Positions 44,894 to 56,272 of a stretch of 64,000 bases of DNA are shown one piece after another. Position 1 is the first letter of the stretch, and each line of letters opens with the position of its first letter. The position numbers were made by a program, and so were the translations under genes. The DNA comes from Nipponacmea schrenckii. Taxonomy: Eukaryota; Mollusca; Gastropoda; Lottiidae. The notes below the pieces were generated by a model. The model was given only the letters and a program-made list of their open reading frames with translations, did not search any database and was not told the DNA's origin. Where the stretch lies: the NCBI GenBank assembly GCA_030562195.1, contig CM060200.1:186001-250000 (forward strand), in the 5' to 3' direction.

Positions 44894-46164
44894 AACGTCA
44901 TATCTGTTGATTCAATGTCTAGATATTTATTTATCAGCTGATATTTCAGATATTATCATCTTGATATTTATAGAGCTTCATTTTAACATACCGTAACACT
45001 TTTAAAAAATAGAATGAAGCTTCTGGTTTTAATTCATCAATAAATGTTTTTTTATATCAATCTGATATCTCTATAGTAACATTTACAATGTTTTATCATC
45101 GACATGCAAATAAAACCATAAAAACTTATCTTATATGAATAATGACTAATTTATGACCACTTGAAAATAAGTGTAAAATATCCCCCGTCTTATCTTTATT
45201 TAGATTGTTTTGTACATTATCTTTATTTCAACAACCTTACAATCTTACTGTATAAGTCACAACACATGTTATACTACATCAGATAACTTTACATCTAGTC
45301 GAATGGATGAATGAATGAATTAACTGAAGAATGAATGAATAAACGAACAGGACTGAACGAGACGAACTGCATACGAATGAGATGAATGAATGAAAAAATG
45401 TGTGAATGAATGAATGAACTTGTTGTCTATTGTTTCATTAAAAAACTTACTGAAAAGCCTTACCAATATCTGATTAGTAGCGAGGTGATGCGTTCAGTCA
45501 CTTATAAAAAATTGACCAGTGAATGTTAACCGTTTTTGAGGTTTGTTTGATATTTGTTCGAACACCATGATAGCAGTATCACTAGAAAACTTGGAAATAT
45601 TCAAACGTTTATTTAAATTGAGTATCACTAATAACAATCCACTCACGGTGCTTTTAAAATTCCTGTTTACACCATTATACACTTCACAGCGTGAGTACAT
45701 ACTTCAAATATCCATTATTCTCTAATGGAATACAAACAGAACAATAATTTATAGATGTATAAATGAAAGGCGAGGTGGAATTATTTTTATTGTCTAAAAG
45801 ATTTATTGATGCTCAAATTTTCAAGTATTTTCGAGATTAGAATTTTATTGGTGATGTTTAAATTGGTTTTACAATGTTAGAATGAATCAGTTTATTAGAT
45901 TTTAAAACGTCGATATTTATCAATCTTACTATCTTTAACAACTTCCTTGAATGACATGTTGTAATATCATTGTATCCAGGTATAAAACTCTAATAAACTG
46001 AGAATGAAAGTGTGCTTTCTCGTATCCGGCGTTTGTAGTCATTGAAGACCTTCTATAAATATGTTTTTGACGATTCTGTTTAGAATAATATTCAACATAT
46101 GTCCAGATATATAAGAAACGGACTGGTATGGGCTTTCTCGTGTCAACGTTAGTAGTCATTGAAG
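44894..46164. other. AT-rich stretch with a GAAT-type simple repeat
   Basis: Degenerate (GAAT)n at 45302-45420. Otherwise no gene or element is supported. TTTCTCGT plus AGTAGTCATTGAAGACCTT occurs twice (46015, 46134). Confidence 0.4.
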
Positions 46165-47205
46165 ACCTTTCAGTGCGTAAATGCCAGCTAGTCCTTGGCC
46201 AAACCTCTTGGTATTTATCTTACAAGAATAACAACTGAGGTTCATGAGGATCCTTCCTTCCAGCTAGTCCTTGGTCAAACCTTTGACGATTATTTACCAT
46301 TACTAGAGATAACAATTTCTAGCGTTCAATGACAGGTCCTTTCTACCAGCTGGATCCTTGGCCAAACCTCTTGGTATTTATCCTTACAAGATAACAACTA
46401 GTGTTCATTTGAGGATTCTTCTACCAGCTGGATCCTTGGCCAAACCTTTTGGGTATTTATTTTACAAGAAACGGACTGGGGTCATGAGGATTCTTCCTTC
46501 CAGCTGGTCCTTGGCCAACCCTCTTGGTTAGTTTTCTACAGCTGGTCCTTAGCAGACCTCTTACATCATATTTCTACCAGCTGGTCCTTGGCCAACCCTC
46601 TTGACAGTCATATTTCTACCAGCTGGTCCTTGGTCAACCCTCTTGACATTCATATTTCTACCAGCTGGTCCTTGGTCAAGCTCTTAATATTCATATTTCT
46701 ACCAGCTGGTCCTTGGTCAACCCTCTTAATATTCATATTTCTACCAGCTGGTCCTTGGCCAACCCTCTTGGTATTTATTCTACCAGCTGGTCCTTGGTCA
46801 ACCCTCTTGACATTCATATTTCTACCAGCTGGTCCTTGGTCAACCCTCTTGACATTCATATTTCTACCAGCTGGTCCTTGGTCAACCCTCTTGACATTCA
46901 TATTTCTACCAGCTGGTCCTTTGACATTGATGATTTTTCTACCAGCTGGTCCTTGGTCAACCCTCTTGACATTCATATTTCTACCAGCTGGTCCTTTGCC
47001 AACCCTCTTGGTATTCATATTTCTACCAGCTGGTCCTTGGTCAACCCTCTTGACATTCATATTTCTACCAGCTGGTCCTTTGCCAACCCTCTTGGTATTG
47101 ATGTTTTCTACCAGCTGGTCCTTGGTCAACCCTCTTGATATTCATATTTCTACCAGCTGGTCCTTTGCCAACCCTCTTGGTATTGATGTTTCTACCAGCT
47201 GATCC
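46165..47205 (+). repeat. 42-bp minisatellite derived from the family-B tail, plus orientation
   Basis: The first ~400 bases hold long units with the family-B order (AAGATAACAACTAGTGTTCA, TCTACCAGCTGGATCCTTGG, CCAAACCTCTTGGTATTTAT). From about 46575 the unit shortens to 42 bp: TTCTACCAGCTGGTCCTTGG, TCAACCCTCTTGACATTCAT, AT. About 15 short copies follow. Open frames on both strands are artefacts. Confidence 0.92.
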
Positions 47206-47624
47206 TGATATATGTGATGTTGTATCTTAAAGTTTGTATTTGAATTCTAGTCCAGAATAGGACACAAAGATATTCTCTTGAATTATAAATTCTGTTAACA
47301 TCGTTCTGTTACATCGTTCTGCATCAAACTGGTTCAGCAGATTGTATTATTCTGTAAACTGGTGTTAAGTAGCTTGTAATTATTACTGTTATATTACATT
47401 TTTTATTTTATACGCTTAGACTGAATAATATATTCTCTTAGTACTGTTACTGCAAACTTTCTTATAAATCTTTATACCTGAATGTATCCTTAGATGATCA
47501 TATACATAAGTTCTGAAGTCTTTAGTCTGTGCAAGACCTTGAACCTCTTGTTATCTGTAAATTCATGTTATACCTGACATGTAATTTTTAGATACTTTTA
47601 TCAGTCATCACATACTTTTGCCAA
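47206..47624. other. Spacer between two opposed arrays
   Basis: AT-rich unique sequence of about 420 bases with ATCGTTCTGTTACATCGTTC as a local doublet. Confidence 0.5.
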
Positions 47625-48058
47625 GGCCAGTGGTAGAAAGGATGCTTTGACCTTAGTTGATACCTTGTAAAATCAATACCAAGAGGTTTGACCAAGGATC
47701 CATTGGTAGAAAGATCCTCGTGAACCTTGTTGTTATACCTTGTAAAATAATACCAAGAGGTTTGACCAAGGACCAGCTGGTAGAAAGGATCCTAGAGAAA
47801 CCTAAGTTGTTATCCTTGTAAAATCAATACCAAGAGGTTTGACCAAGGACCAGCTGGTAGAAAGGATCCTAGAGAAACCTAAGTTGTTATCCTTGTAAAA
47901 TCAATACCAAGAGGTTTGACCAAGGACCAGCTGGTAGAAAGGATCCTAGAGAAACCTAAGTTGTTATCCTTGTAAAATCAATACCAAGAGGTTTGACCAA
48001 GGAACAGTTGGTAGAATGGAACCTAAACTGTGAACCCAAGTTGTTATCTTGTAAAATA
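47625..48058 (-). repeat. 77-bp minisatellite of the same family-B tail, opposite orientation
   Basis: Unit: AAAATCAATACCAAGAGGTT, TGACCAAGGACCAGCTGGTA, GAAAGGATCCTAGAGAAACC, TAAGTTGTTATCCTTGT. About five copies, the middle three nearly identical. It is the reverse complement of the long units at 46170-46560. Confidence 0.93.
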
Positions 48059-48480
48059 TAGTTGTTTGTTTCTTTCTTTAAGTAACTAAAACGACTCCTG
48101 TTAAACGTGATCCGATATAACTATAACATTCCGGCTCCATCATCTTTATAAATATAGATACTCGAGATATGACGATCATTGAGTTAGTAAATAAAGAGAA
48201 TTTCACTATGATGTTTAATTTGTAATGTTCCAGGCGTTTTATTGATTTAACCCTGACATTCCTCGCAGAATCTAGGTCAGTTAAATTCATCAATATTTCT
48301 AACTTTACCAAGCTAAACTGAACACTCGATTCTACTGCAGCAAGTCTTTGAGAATGAAAACTGAATAGATTATGTTCTAAGGAGCGAATTGCTACTGATA
48401 TACAAGTTAGAATTCGTTAGTCGTCTTGCTAGATATTTCTCAAGGGTCTCTTGTTCTTGCTATTATCTCCCTTTATCCTT
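48059..48480. other. Unique sequence, nothing recognised
   Basis: No coding or repeat feature is supported. Confidence 0.35.
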
Positions 48481-48504
48481 AATCCCTGTTACCTATAACT
48501 TTTG

Positions 48505-48995
48505 AAAAAATGGTCCACGAAGCGCCTTATTTCGACTCAAAAAATCAATTTACCCCCCCCCCCCACCAACAAATCTGTTCTAGCTTTCTACATTTATATT
48601 CAAAAATACTTTAATTGGATTTTCTGAAGTTTTATCATAAATGTTGTACGATATTTCTTCCGAGAGCTTTCAGGCTTATTCTTTCTAGTACTCCTTTCTC
48701 GATCCTGAATCCTCGTTCTCCCCCCCCCCTTCTCTTTATAAATATTGACTATTTCGTCATTTTCTCTGAGGTGTTCCCTGTAATCGTCTTCAATGTCTCT
48801 AAATATCATAATATTATAGCTTGACTTAACAGAACGACTTGATTTATATAGTCGGACGTATGTTATACTTGACAAAACGACTTATTACGACTCAAAAAAT
48901 TCAATTACCCCCCAGGGAGAAATCCCTGATCTCATTTGGCTTTTTAAACGATTTCCTCAAAAATACTTTAATTGAATTTTCTGATGTTTTATGAT
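48505..48995. repeat. Diverged direct duplication with C-runs
   Basis: ACGACTCAAAAAATTCAATTACCCCCC-type sequence at 48535 and 48875, each followed by AAAAATACTTTAATTG and TTTTCTGAWGTTTTATSATAA. Copy spacing is about 340-360 bases. C-runs occur near 48553 and 48720. Confidence 0.6.
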
Positions 48996-49211
48996 AATAA
49001 TATAGGTCCTGGCACGTACCGACATTGACATTATTGACAATATGTGAATACAATAAACAATGTGACATGACAGTAAGATGTCAACTCGTGTCATTGATAT
49101 ATATTTTGTTCTTAAATCTATTTAAATCTAAAAAGTATTTGTTTTTCGATTGCTTTACTTATAATTGGTAAAACGATATAGATATATCAGTCGCCAGTCT
49201 ATTGATGAGTA

Positions 49212-49447
49212 GAGAATGAAATGAATGGAGTTTTACGTCCTACTCCTCTATAGATGAGTAGATATATCCACTAATCAATATAAGCAATAGACCGAGGCCC
49301 CGTGTGCTACAGGCTGTGCACATTAAAAATCTCTCGACAGTTGGAAATCCTGTAAAAATTTCCCTCACTGCACTATGCATTGCTTTGTCTTTCTTTATTA
49401 GCCCATTCGTGCAGAAAGGTAAGACGTAAAACTCCATTTATTTCATA
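49212..49447 (+). mobile_element. SINE family A copy bounded by inverted tails
   Basis: The right part is a plus-strand copy: GACCGAGGCCCCGTGTGCTA, CAGGCTGTGCACATTAAAAA, CTCTCGACAGTTGG, TTATTAGCCCATTCGTGCAG and AAGACGTAAAACTCCATTTA. The left edge (AATGAATGGAGTTTTACGTC) is the same tail inverted, so the ends can pair over about 30 bases. Confidence 0.7.
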
Positions 49448-49899
49448 TTCTCGAAAACTAGCGGACAAAAAATATGGTGGGAGTCTCTCTACAATATATT
49501 TCTGACCCTAAACCCAGTTCCCTCATCCCACCAAAAGTTCACGTCGGAGTCGGATGATATCTGTAGGACCAGATTAACAAGCTAGGGGTAAACGTTAATA
49601 AGTAGAATAACCTCGAGGCGAATATCCCATAACTAATAGTGTTAACTAGATATTAATAATACGAGCATATCATATAGAACAGTGTCAAATACATAATATA
49701 ATAATAAAATATTATTCAATACGTTAATCTCTAATCCTATCTTTTAATATAATATAACCAGAGATAATCCCTAGATTATCACCCACTAATCCTCTATTAT
49801 AACATAGTAATATCTAAATCCCATTATATTGGCCCGATACTTCACACTCTAACTATACAGTGGTAGGATAAGTCAGCGTGACAGATCGTTTTAACCTTC
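49448..49899. other. AT-rich stretch without a gene
   Basis: Nothing recognised. Confidence 0.35.
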
Positions 49900-50075
49900 C
49901 TGGAACACGTAGTACCTTTCAGAGAGTTCACATCGCATATTATACTTTTTGGTATTTAGGTTCATAACTCAGCCCCTCTTTAAGAGAGTCCACATAGCTA
50001 ATAATGTTTAGTTGGTGGTAACCTTTGTCAACTCGGCTCCGCTCACAGAGAGTCCACACAGCTAATATAATAATA
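49900..50075. repeat. ~75-bp diverged repeats with AGAGAGTCCACAYAGCTAAT
   Basis: Three copies at about 49920, 49983 and 50058 (AGAGAGTTCACATCGCATAT, AGAGAGTCCACATAGCTAAT, AGAGAGTCCACACAGCTAAT), each preceded by a CAGCCCCTC/CGGCTCCGC-type segment. Inverse copies lie at 2089 and 36838. Confidence 0.65.
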
Positions 50076-50635
50076 ATGTATATATCTTTTGAATAAACGA
50101 GGAAATGTGCTCATCAGTTAGAAGTTTAAAAAGATCACATCTCATTTTGTGTCTCTCATCGCGCACATTAGAACATCGCCTTCCGCCGTAGAATTGACAG
50201 ATTGTAACAAAATATCGCTATTCATTCCACCAAGATATCGCGGTGTCAATAAGTACAATCAGATAATTATATTAATGTGTTTATAAATATTTAAATTAAT
50301 ATTGTTATTATTGATATTCCAAGATAACTGGTCTGATATCAGTCATTTGTTATTGATATTATTATTTATTCTAATAAGAATGTTATGATATACTAATGAT
50401 GTATATTGTGATCAGTTGATAGAGATGTATAATGGTAAAGTTGTATTGTCTAACAGGGAATACTAATTCTCAGTTTTATATTCACCACGCTCTGTTAGAT
50501 TATTCATGTTCGGTTGGCCAATTTATTGTCCTGATACGGTTTTAAGTTTCTGGGAAGGAAATATATAAACTAACATGGCTTTATATTTTCAAATTTATTC
50601 ACAAACTATCTGTAGCAGATATATATTTATCAAAA
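50076..50635. other. AT-rich stretch without a gene
   Basis: Nothing recognised. Confidence 0.35.
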
Positions 50636-50639
50636 TTCG

Positions 50640-50790
50640 AAAGCCTAGAGGATGGAAGCGGATTGTGTTTGAATCCGGCGCCGTACTCTGTGTATTTGTT
50701 TTGTGATTTCCAACCGCATAAGGATCTTTAATATGCACAGCTTGTATCTCAAAGGGCCTCGGTTTATTGTCCCATCTGTACGACTGATGT
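50640..50790 (-). mobile_element. SINE family A central domain with partial head
   Basis: AAGGATCTTTAATATGCACA, GGGCCTCGGTTTATTGTCCC and ATCTGTACGACTGATGTAA in reverse orientation. A CGTTTCAATAAG fragment at 50848 resembles the Penelope-like ends. Confidence 0.55.
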
Positions 50791-50889
50791 AAAACAAAAT
50801 CATAGTCTTTATAGATTACAACTATTGTTTATTAATACTGCTACGTTTCAATAAGTATTCTCCTATAAGCAGATCAAACTACACCAACT

Positions 50890-51300
50890 TTTAAATGCCT
50901 TTCAAGGATGACTGAAAACCATTGACCTATATAACATATATTGATAGATAACGACCCTAGGTACCCCTTCCACACCCCCTTACCCATAGATCGTTTAGGT
51001 GGGTCAATATTATGAACCAAGACTGTAAACCTATACTAAATATTGAAAGATAACGGTTCTAGTTTAGGTAATTTCTATAACCAGGTCATCTGGGGTCAAA
51101 CTTTAAAGTTATAGATACACAATAAATACCAAAGTTGTTCACAAAATGCTTTATCCTTTACTTCAATCTTGACTAATAATGTTGACTTTACAGACTAAAC
51201 ATTGATATCTTCAAGGACTCGACTATAAACGTACAGATATCTAGGTCATTTTTCATCTTCAAAAATATATGAGCGAAAGGAAACAAATTGTGTGTCTTTT
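50890..51300. other. AT-rich stretch without a gene
   Basis: AATATTGAAAGATAACG/ATTGATAGATAACGACCCTA indicate an old duplication at 50937 and 51040. Nothing else. Confidence 0.35.
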
Positions 51301-51312
51301 TTTAATGTTCCA

Positions 51313-51402
51313 GTTGTATCTAATGATGAAGACGGACAACGCCATTGAGTCAACAGCGAGAGATATTATACCGAGACAGTGGCATTACCCTACGCTTCAT
51401 TA
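51313..51402 (+). other. Possible small exon after a strong acceptor
   Basis: TCTTTTTTTAATGTTCCAG is a good acceptor. In phase 0 the sequence reads LYLMMKTDNAIESTARDIIP and RQWHYPTLH, then stops. No donor or polyadenylation signal is assigned and the phase differs from the other exons, so this may be chance. Confidence 0.18.
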
Positions 51403-51404
51403 AA

Positions 51405-51500
51405 ATTCTAACTGTCAAGGAATCTTGGTGGTGTACTGTCTTCTATCTGGATATCGGTTTATTGTCCCATCTGAACGACTAGACACTACATCTATGTCCG
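51405..51500 (-). mobile_element. SINE family A central fragment
   Basis: CTAACTGTCAAGGAATCTTG and CGGTTTATTGTCCCATCTGA in reverse orientation. Confidence 0.5.
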
Positions 51501-51589
51501 CCCCTCCGACATGCTAGGTTCAAATAACCCTACTATTATATCGACTATCGGTGGTATGCTTGGAAATAATACGTAGAGTGGGCGAGTTT

Positions 51590-51775
51590 TGCCTTAGGTC
51601 CGTAGCCAACCTAGGGGGGGGCATCGAGTTCTGTGAGGTGGAGGGGGGGGGGGGGCAGAACATTTGACGTTCTCTGAAATAACACTATACAGTTTTTTCA
51701 AAGGGGAGCAAAAATATTCCAGGGGGGGGGGGGCTAGCCCCCCTCACCCTGGGTATCGGCCTGCCCACCCTACGC
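51590..51775. repeat. G-rich dispersed repeat fragment
   Basis: CCTAGGGGGGGGCATCGAG, GTGGAGGGGGGGGGGGGCAG and CCAGGGGGGGGGGGGCTAGC then CCCCCTCACCCTGGG. It is similar in style to the elements at 21695 and 24970. At least three G-runs of 8 or more lie within 140 bases. Confidence 0.5.
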
Positions 51776-51779
51776 TATA

Positions 51780-52310
51780 ATAATTCCAAATCGAGTTCGT
51801 GGATTAATTGTTAATATCCTGTATTGCTCTTACAAGTTTTTTAAACGATTACGATGATGGTTGTAAATTAACGAGCCATATTAATATAAAGAAACGACGA
51901 ACAGATTTATGAGTTAATAATAGTTTTTATATTATGTGGATGTCAGTTTGGACAGATGGAGTGATAAAGATGATGTTTGAACTATAATAAACCCACTCCA
52001 CAGTCTGATAAAAAACTGTTTTTTACCAAGTAGATTGGTGTGACATCTAGACGACATCAAGTTGGGTACAGAGTCACCTGGGTGGTCTGACTAATTATTC
52101 AAATAAACCCGAAATAACTCACTATTATAAAACTAGTCATTAGGTTAATTGGAGTTTTATAATACATGTAGACTGTACTCGCTGGTCAGGTGAAATCAAT
52201 ATAATTAAGAGAGAAATATATGATAGATAGATAATATAAAGGTTACAGTCGTCGTCTTACTGTCTTCCTGCAATACTAGTATATAATATTTAGGTAATTT
52301 TACCATCCTG
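51780..52310. other. AT-rich stretch without a gene
   Basis: Nothing recognised. Confidence 0.35.
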
Positions 52311-52315
52311 TCTTC

Positions 52316-52610
52316 CTTGTAGAATTTGTAAGGTACAGAAGAGTGGGACGTAAAACTCCATAGATTTAGCAGTTATAAACCTCTCAATACAGTGTCAATC
52401 AAAAATTAAATGTCATACTCTTCTGCGTCTAACTGGCTTATGAAGACTGTCGAGCAGTGTGCAATGAGAGAAAATTCGCCAGGACTGCGGTATAAAGCTG
52501 TAGCACACAGGACTTGATTTACTGCCCCATCTGAAGTACTAGATGTGTTTTCCAATATGGCAAGCAAGCAACTAACTCACTGAGACACCGTGGCTCCGAT
52601 AGTGTCGATC
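52316..52610 (-). mobile_element. Near-complete SINE family A copy next to an opposite tail
   Basis: 52322-52370 is a plus-strand tail (CAGAAGAGTGGGACGTAAAA). From 52395 a reversed copy runs through ATACTCTTCTGCGTCTAACT, the central CACAGGACTTGATTTACTGC and the head, where CTAACTCACTGAGACACCGT is the reversed A box. Confidence 0.6.
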
Positions 52611-53035
52611 AGTTTACGATAATAGCTATGTATAGTTATATATAATCGATATAAATTAGCTATAGAATATATATCCCGAGGAGATAGAATATTGTCTGTC
52701 CAAATATTTTATTTTTTATTTTGAGTATATTTTTCACCAACATAGTAAATTAGCTGGGTAGAAATTTCACCAACCGTCGGCTATAATCTAATTTCGATCA
52801 GGGTGAAGTAATAAATATGATTGGATATAGGCCCTATATAATATTAATAGTTATATATCCCGAGGGGAGAGGGAATAATTTCCAAAATTTCTGTGCTAGT
52901 TAACAATGATTAATATGATTGAGTATATGAAATAGTAATAAACTGTCCTACCCCCCCCCCCCCCCGGGGGTTGATATATTGATATAGCTGTATATAAGCG
53001 TTTAAATGTTTACAATATAGAACAAATATTCATCT
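52611..53035. other. AT-rich stretch without a gene
   Basis: ATATATCCCGAGGRGA occurs at 52670 and 52854. A C15G5 run lies at 52951-52970. Confidence 0.4.
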
Positions 53036-53037
53036 TT

Positions 53038-53132
53038 CTAATTTCACCTTATTCATATCACCTTATTCATTTCACCTTATTCATTTCACCTTATTCATAT
53101 CACCTTATTCATTTCACCTTATTCATATCACA
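53038..53132. repeat. 14-bp tandem repeat (TTTCACCTTATTCA)n
   Basis: Six copies alternating ATTTCACC and ATATCACC. Confidence 0.9.
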
Positions 53133-53215
53133 TTTTATTTTATTTTATAATCTGTAGGTTCAAGGTCATTCCTGATTATTTGGTTGAGATTTTTCAGTAG
53201 GGTTGAAGTTTTGTT

Positions 53216-54124
53216 TTTTGACGACATCAGATTTATCAGGTTATATAAGGATTCTGTTATGTTATTTATGACAGCAGGTATATCTACTGATGAATATATA
53301 CTCTTATTGACCAAGTTTAAAATTTTAATGTTTTGTTAGATTTATCAGATTATATAAAGATTCTGTTATGTTATTTATGACAGCAGGTTTATCTACTGAT
53401 GAATATATACTCTTATTGACCAAGTTTAAAATTTTAATGTTTTGTTAGATTTATCAGATTATATAAGATTCTGTTATGTTATTTATGACAGCAGGTATAT
53501 CTACTGATGAATATATACTCTTATTGACCAAGTTTAAAATTTTAATGTTTTGTTAGATTTATCAGATTATATAAAGTTCTGTTATTTATCTATGACAGCA
53601 GGTATATCTACTGATGAATATATACTCTTATTGACCAAGTTTAAAATTTTAATGTTTTGTTTGATTTATCAGATTATATAAAGATTCTGTTATGTTATTT
53701 ATGACAGCAGGTATATCTACTGATGAATATATACTCTTATTGACCAAGTTTAAAATTTTAATGTTTTGTTTGATTTATCAGATTATATAAAGATTCTGTT
53801 ATGTTATTTATGACAGCAGGTATATCTACTGATGAATATATACTCTTATTGACCAAGTTTAAAATTTTAATGTTTTGTTAGATTTATCAGATTATATAAT
53901 GTTTCTGTTATGTTATTTATGACAGCAGGTTTATCTACTGATGAATATATACTCTTATTGACCAAGTTTAAAATTTTAATGTTTTGTTTGATTTATCAGA
54001 TTATATAAAGATTCTGTTATGTTATTTATGACAGCAGGTTTATCTACTGATAAATATATACTCTTATTGACAATGTTCAGAAATTTTGATTTTATGCTCA
54101 TTCTAAGACGCAGTATTCCTTTAG
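53216..54124. repeat. Eight-fold tandem amplification of a MITE arm (~108 bp unit)
   Basis: Each unit has GATTTATCAGATTATATAAA, GATTCTGTTATGTTATTTAT, GACAGCAGGTATATCTACTG, ATGAATATATACTCTTATTG and ACCAAGTTTAAAATTTTAAT, which is the right arm of the MITE at 29756-30067. Only the last unit continues to the true terminus (CATTCTAAGACGCAGTATTC, CTTTA). The left arm is absent. Confidence 0.92.
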
Positions 54125-54640
54125 CAATGTGGACAGATAACAGAATATCAGAAACATAACTTATACCACTGTTACAGACATGATGTTAGAAAGTTTCCGA
54201 TCCCAAGATTTAACTTTATTAGCTAATAAACTGTCTAATCGGTCGACTATAATTAGTTTGGTTTGAAGTATTATTTGTAAAATAGAATAAAACTAAGATT
54301 TATCGACAACTCAAGGCTATTGGTGTGTTTGTGACTGAATAACGTAGGCAGAATAATATCATTATCTTTCTAGTTATTGTCGAGTGGTCCACTTCAGGTT
54401 TTATTATTACTGACGTCTTCATCTTATTACGTCCTTACAACTCGTAAAATACACGACTATTTATGGTACAAATTTCCCTAATCGGGAATATTCTTTTCTA
54501 CCAGTTTAGAATATTTATTGAATTTGATCATAAAAATTATGAAAACAATAAAACGCCCCCAGCAATATGTTAAAGTAATTGACCTGTAGAAATAATGTTA
54601 TTAATGTTATTGTGAATTTTCATTCATTTTCTCTATCAGT
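54125..54640. other. AT-rich stretch without a gene
   Basis: Nothing recognised. Confidence 0.35.
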
Positions 54641-54644
54641 ATAT

Positions 54645-55145
54645 CATCATTACTGTTATTTTCATCGTCATCATCATCATCGTCGTCATTCTCATCATCA
54701 TCATCGTCATCATTCGTCATCAGCATCATCGTCATTCGCCCTCATCATCGTCTTCGTCGGTGGTTTTGTCATCAACGTCTTTATGGATTCGTCATCGTCG
54801 CCGTTGTCGTTGTCATTATCGTCTTTATGGCCATGATCATTAATCATCATCCACCATTAATCGCTGTCGTGGTAATAGAATCATCATCATGATCACCATT
54901 GGCATCATCATTACCATTGGCATATCATTACCATTGGCATCATCATCACCATTGGCATCATCATTACGATTGGCATATTCATTACCATACTATCATCATC
55001 CTCAGCATTGGCATAATCATCATCATCATCACCGTTGGCATCATCATTATAACCATTGGCATCATCATCAGCATCTTCACCGTTGGCATCATCTTTACCA
55101 TATCATCATTATCACCATTGGCATCATCTTTCATTATCCATGATC
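54645..55145. repeat. CAT/ATC trinucleotide tract and 18-bp CATTGGCATCATCA repeats
   Basis: 54650-54740 is an interrupted (CATCAT)n with CGTC variants. 54885-55140 repeats CATCATCACCATTGGCAT with TTACC and CACCG variants. The His-rich or Ile/Thr-rich frames across it are artefacts. Confidence 0.9.
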
Positions 55146-55149
55146 TTGA

Positions 55150-55860
55150 TCATACGACGTTTTCACAAGCGCTTAGAGCATATTATCTCTTAGTGATGTA
55201 GATACAAGCTCTTTATAAATGTCCATATTAATATCATCATGTCCATATTAATATCAATATGTCCATAATATTATCATATCCATAATATTTTTCATGTCAG
55301 TATTGATATTATGTATCGAATGATGATGGCGACTGAGTGTCAACTGATCATTACCTATTTGATTAACCACCGTTATTTTGATGATAGTAATATTATTTAT
55401 AATAGATTAGCATGTAATAATCCTTTCTCAATATCCTGTTATTACAAAATAATCATTCAATATATTCGATAATAAACAGGGCGATAGGAGGTATTTCTCT
55501 TGGTATACGTGCTGAACAAAAATGTGGTGTCAGTTTTTATACGTAATTGAAAAATATCATACGATTGTCCAAAACACAAATTCAACAGGCCCTAATCCCC
55601 ATTCTGTCCCACCCTAAGCCTGACCCCTTGCTATGCCCATAGGTCCGCTATAGTGAAAAATGCTGGAGCAAAAAAAGCATCAACTTTGAAAACTATAAAA
55701 CAAGAAATAAAATTTCATTTATTAAAAATATAACTTCTACCAACTTGTGAATAATTTTAACATTTATTGGAGAAAAAAAATTAGTTTTTTGTAGTCTCGG
55801 TTAAATAGTGTCTACCATTCATTTAGTTTTAAATTATATGATATCAAGTTGAGATCTACT
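55150..55860. other. Sequence upstream of exon 1c
   Basis: ATATCATCATGTCCATATTA repeats briefly near 55228. No clear promoter element is assigned. Confidence 0.35.
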
Positions 55861-55864
55861 TGTA

Positions 55865-55882
55865 ATGGTGAGTAAGGAATAA
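55865..55882 (+). promoter_or_regulatory. Upstream mini-ORF overlapping the exon 1c start
   Basis: ATG GTG AGT AAG GAA TAA encodes MVSKE. Its stop codon shares one base with the main ATG (TAATG, 55880-55884), an arrangement compatible with termination-reinitiation if this lies in the mRNA leader. Confidence 0.35.
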
Positions 55883-55997
55883 TGCAAGGTGCTCTGGAGG
55901 AACCGTTAAGGCGTAGTGCCCGGAGAAAGTTAGAATACCCTGCCACGGTAGAAGAACAGGAAGGGTTAGTCAGTCCTGGTCAGACCACAGTAAAAAG
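55882..55997 (+). CDS. Candidate alternative first exon 1c (phase 2 donor)
   Basis: The 38 open codons read MQGALEEPLRRSARRKLEYP, then ATVEEQEGLVSPGQTTVK, followed by AG and a donor AG|GTAATG at 55998. Base composition (about 52% GC) stands out against the AT-rich surroundings. An in-frame TAA six bases upstream argues for a genuine start. Phase 2 with a split Arg/Ser codon fits the next internal exon at 59901, giving VKS-NDIVIP. It is basic and hydrophilic without signal peptide or membrane segment; RRSARR could be a phosphorylation or localisation segment. The family is not recognised. Confidence 0.5.
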
Positions 55998-56119
55998 GTA
56001 ATGCCTGTATTATTATAATAGTGTATTAGTCAGTCTACCAGCTGTGTTCTATTTACAACTATATTTAACTATTTCTATCGTAATATGCCTGGAGTTTAAA
56101 ATCCTTTGGTTCTGTATCT

Positions 56120-56272
56120 TTATTGGACTAATGAAATGAAATGGAGTTTTACGCTCTACTGTCCCGAAACTTCGTTGGCTAATAAATGAAATAAATTGAA
56201 TGCCTACGTGTCTAATATTGTTGGTCAAATACAGACGGACAGCTATGCAGTGTGCAATAAGAAAACTTTGTT
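56120..56272 (-). mobile_element. SINE family A fragment
   Basis: AATGAAATGGAGTTTTACGC, TGGCTAATAAATGAA and CAGCTATGCAGTGTGCAATA in reverse orientation. Confidence 0.6.

Noticed and set aside
46588..47202. Open frames on both strands in the 42-bp array
   Set aside because: Repeat artefacts of a SINE-tail minisatellite.
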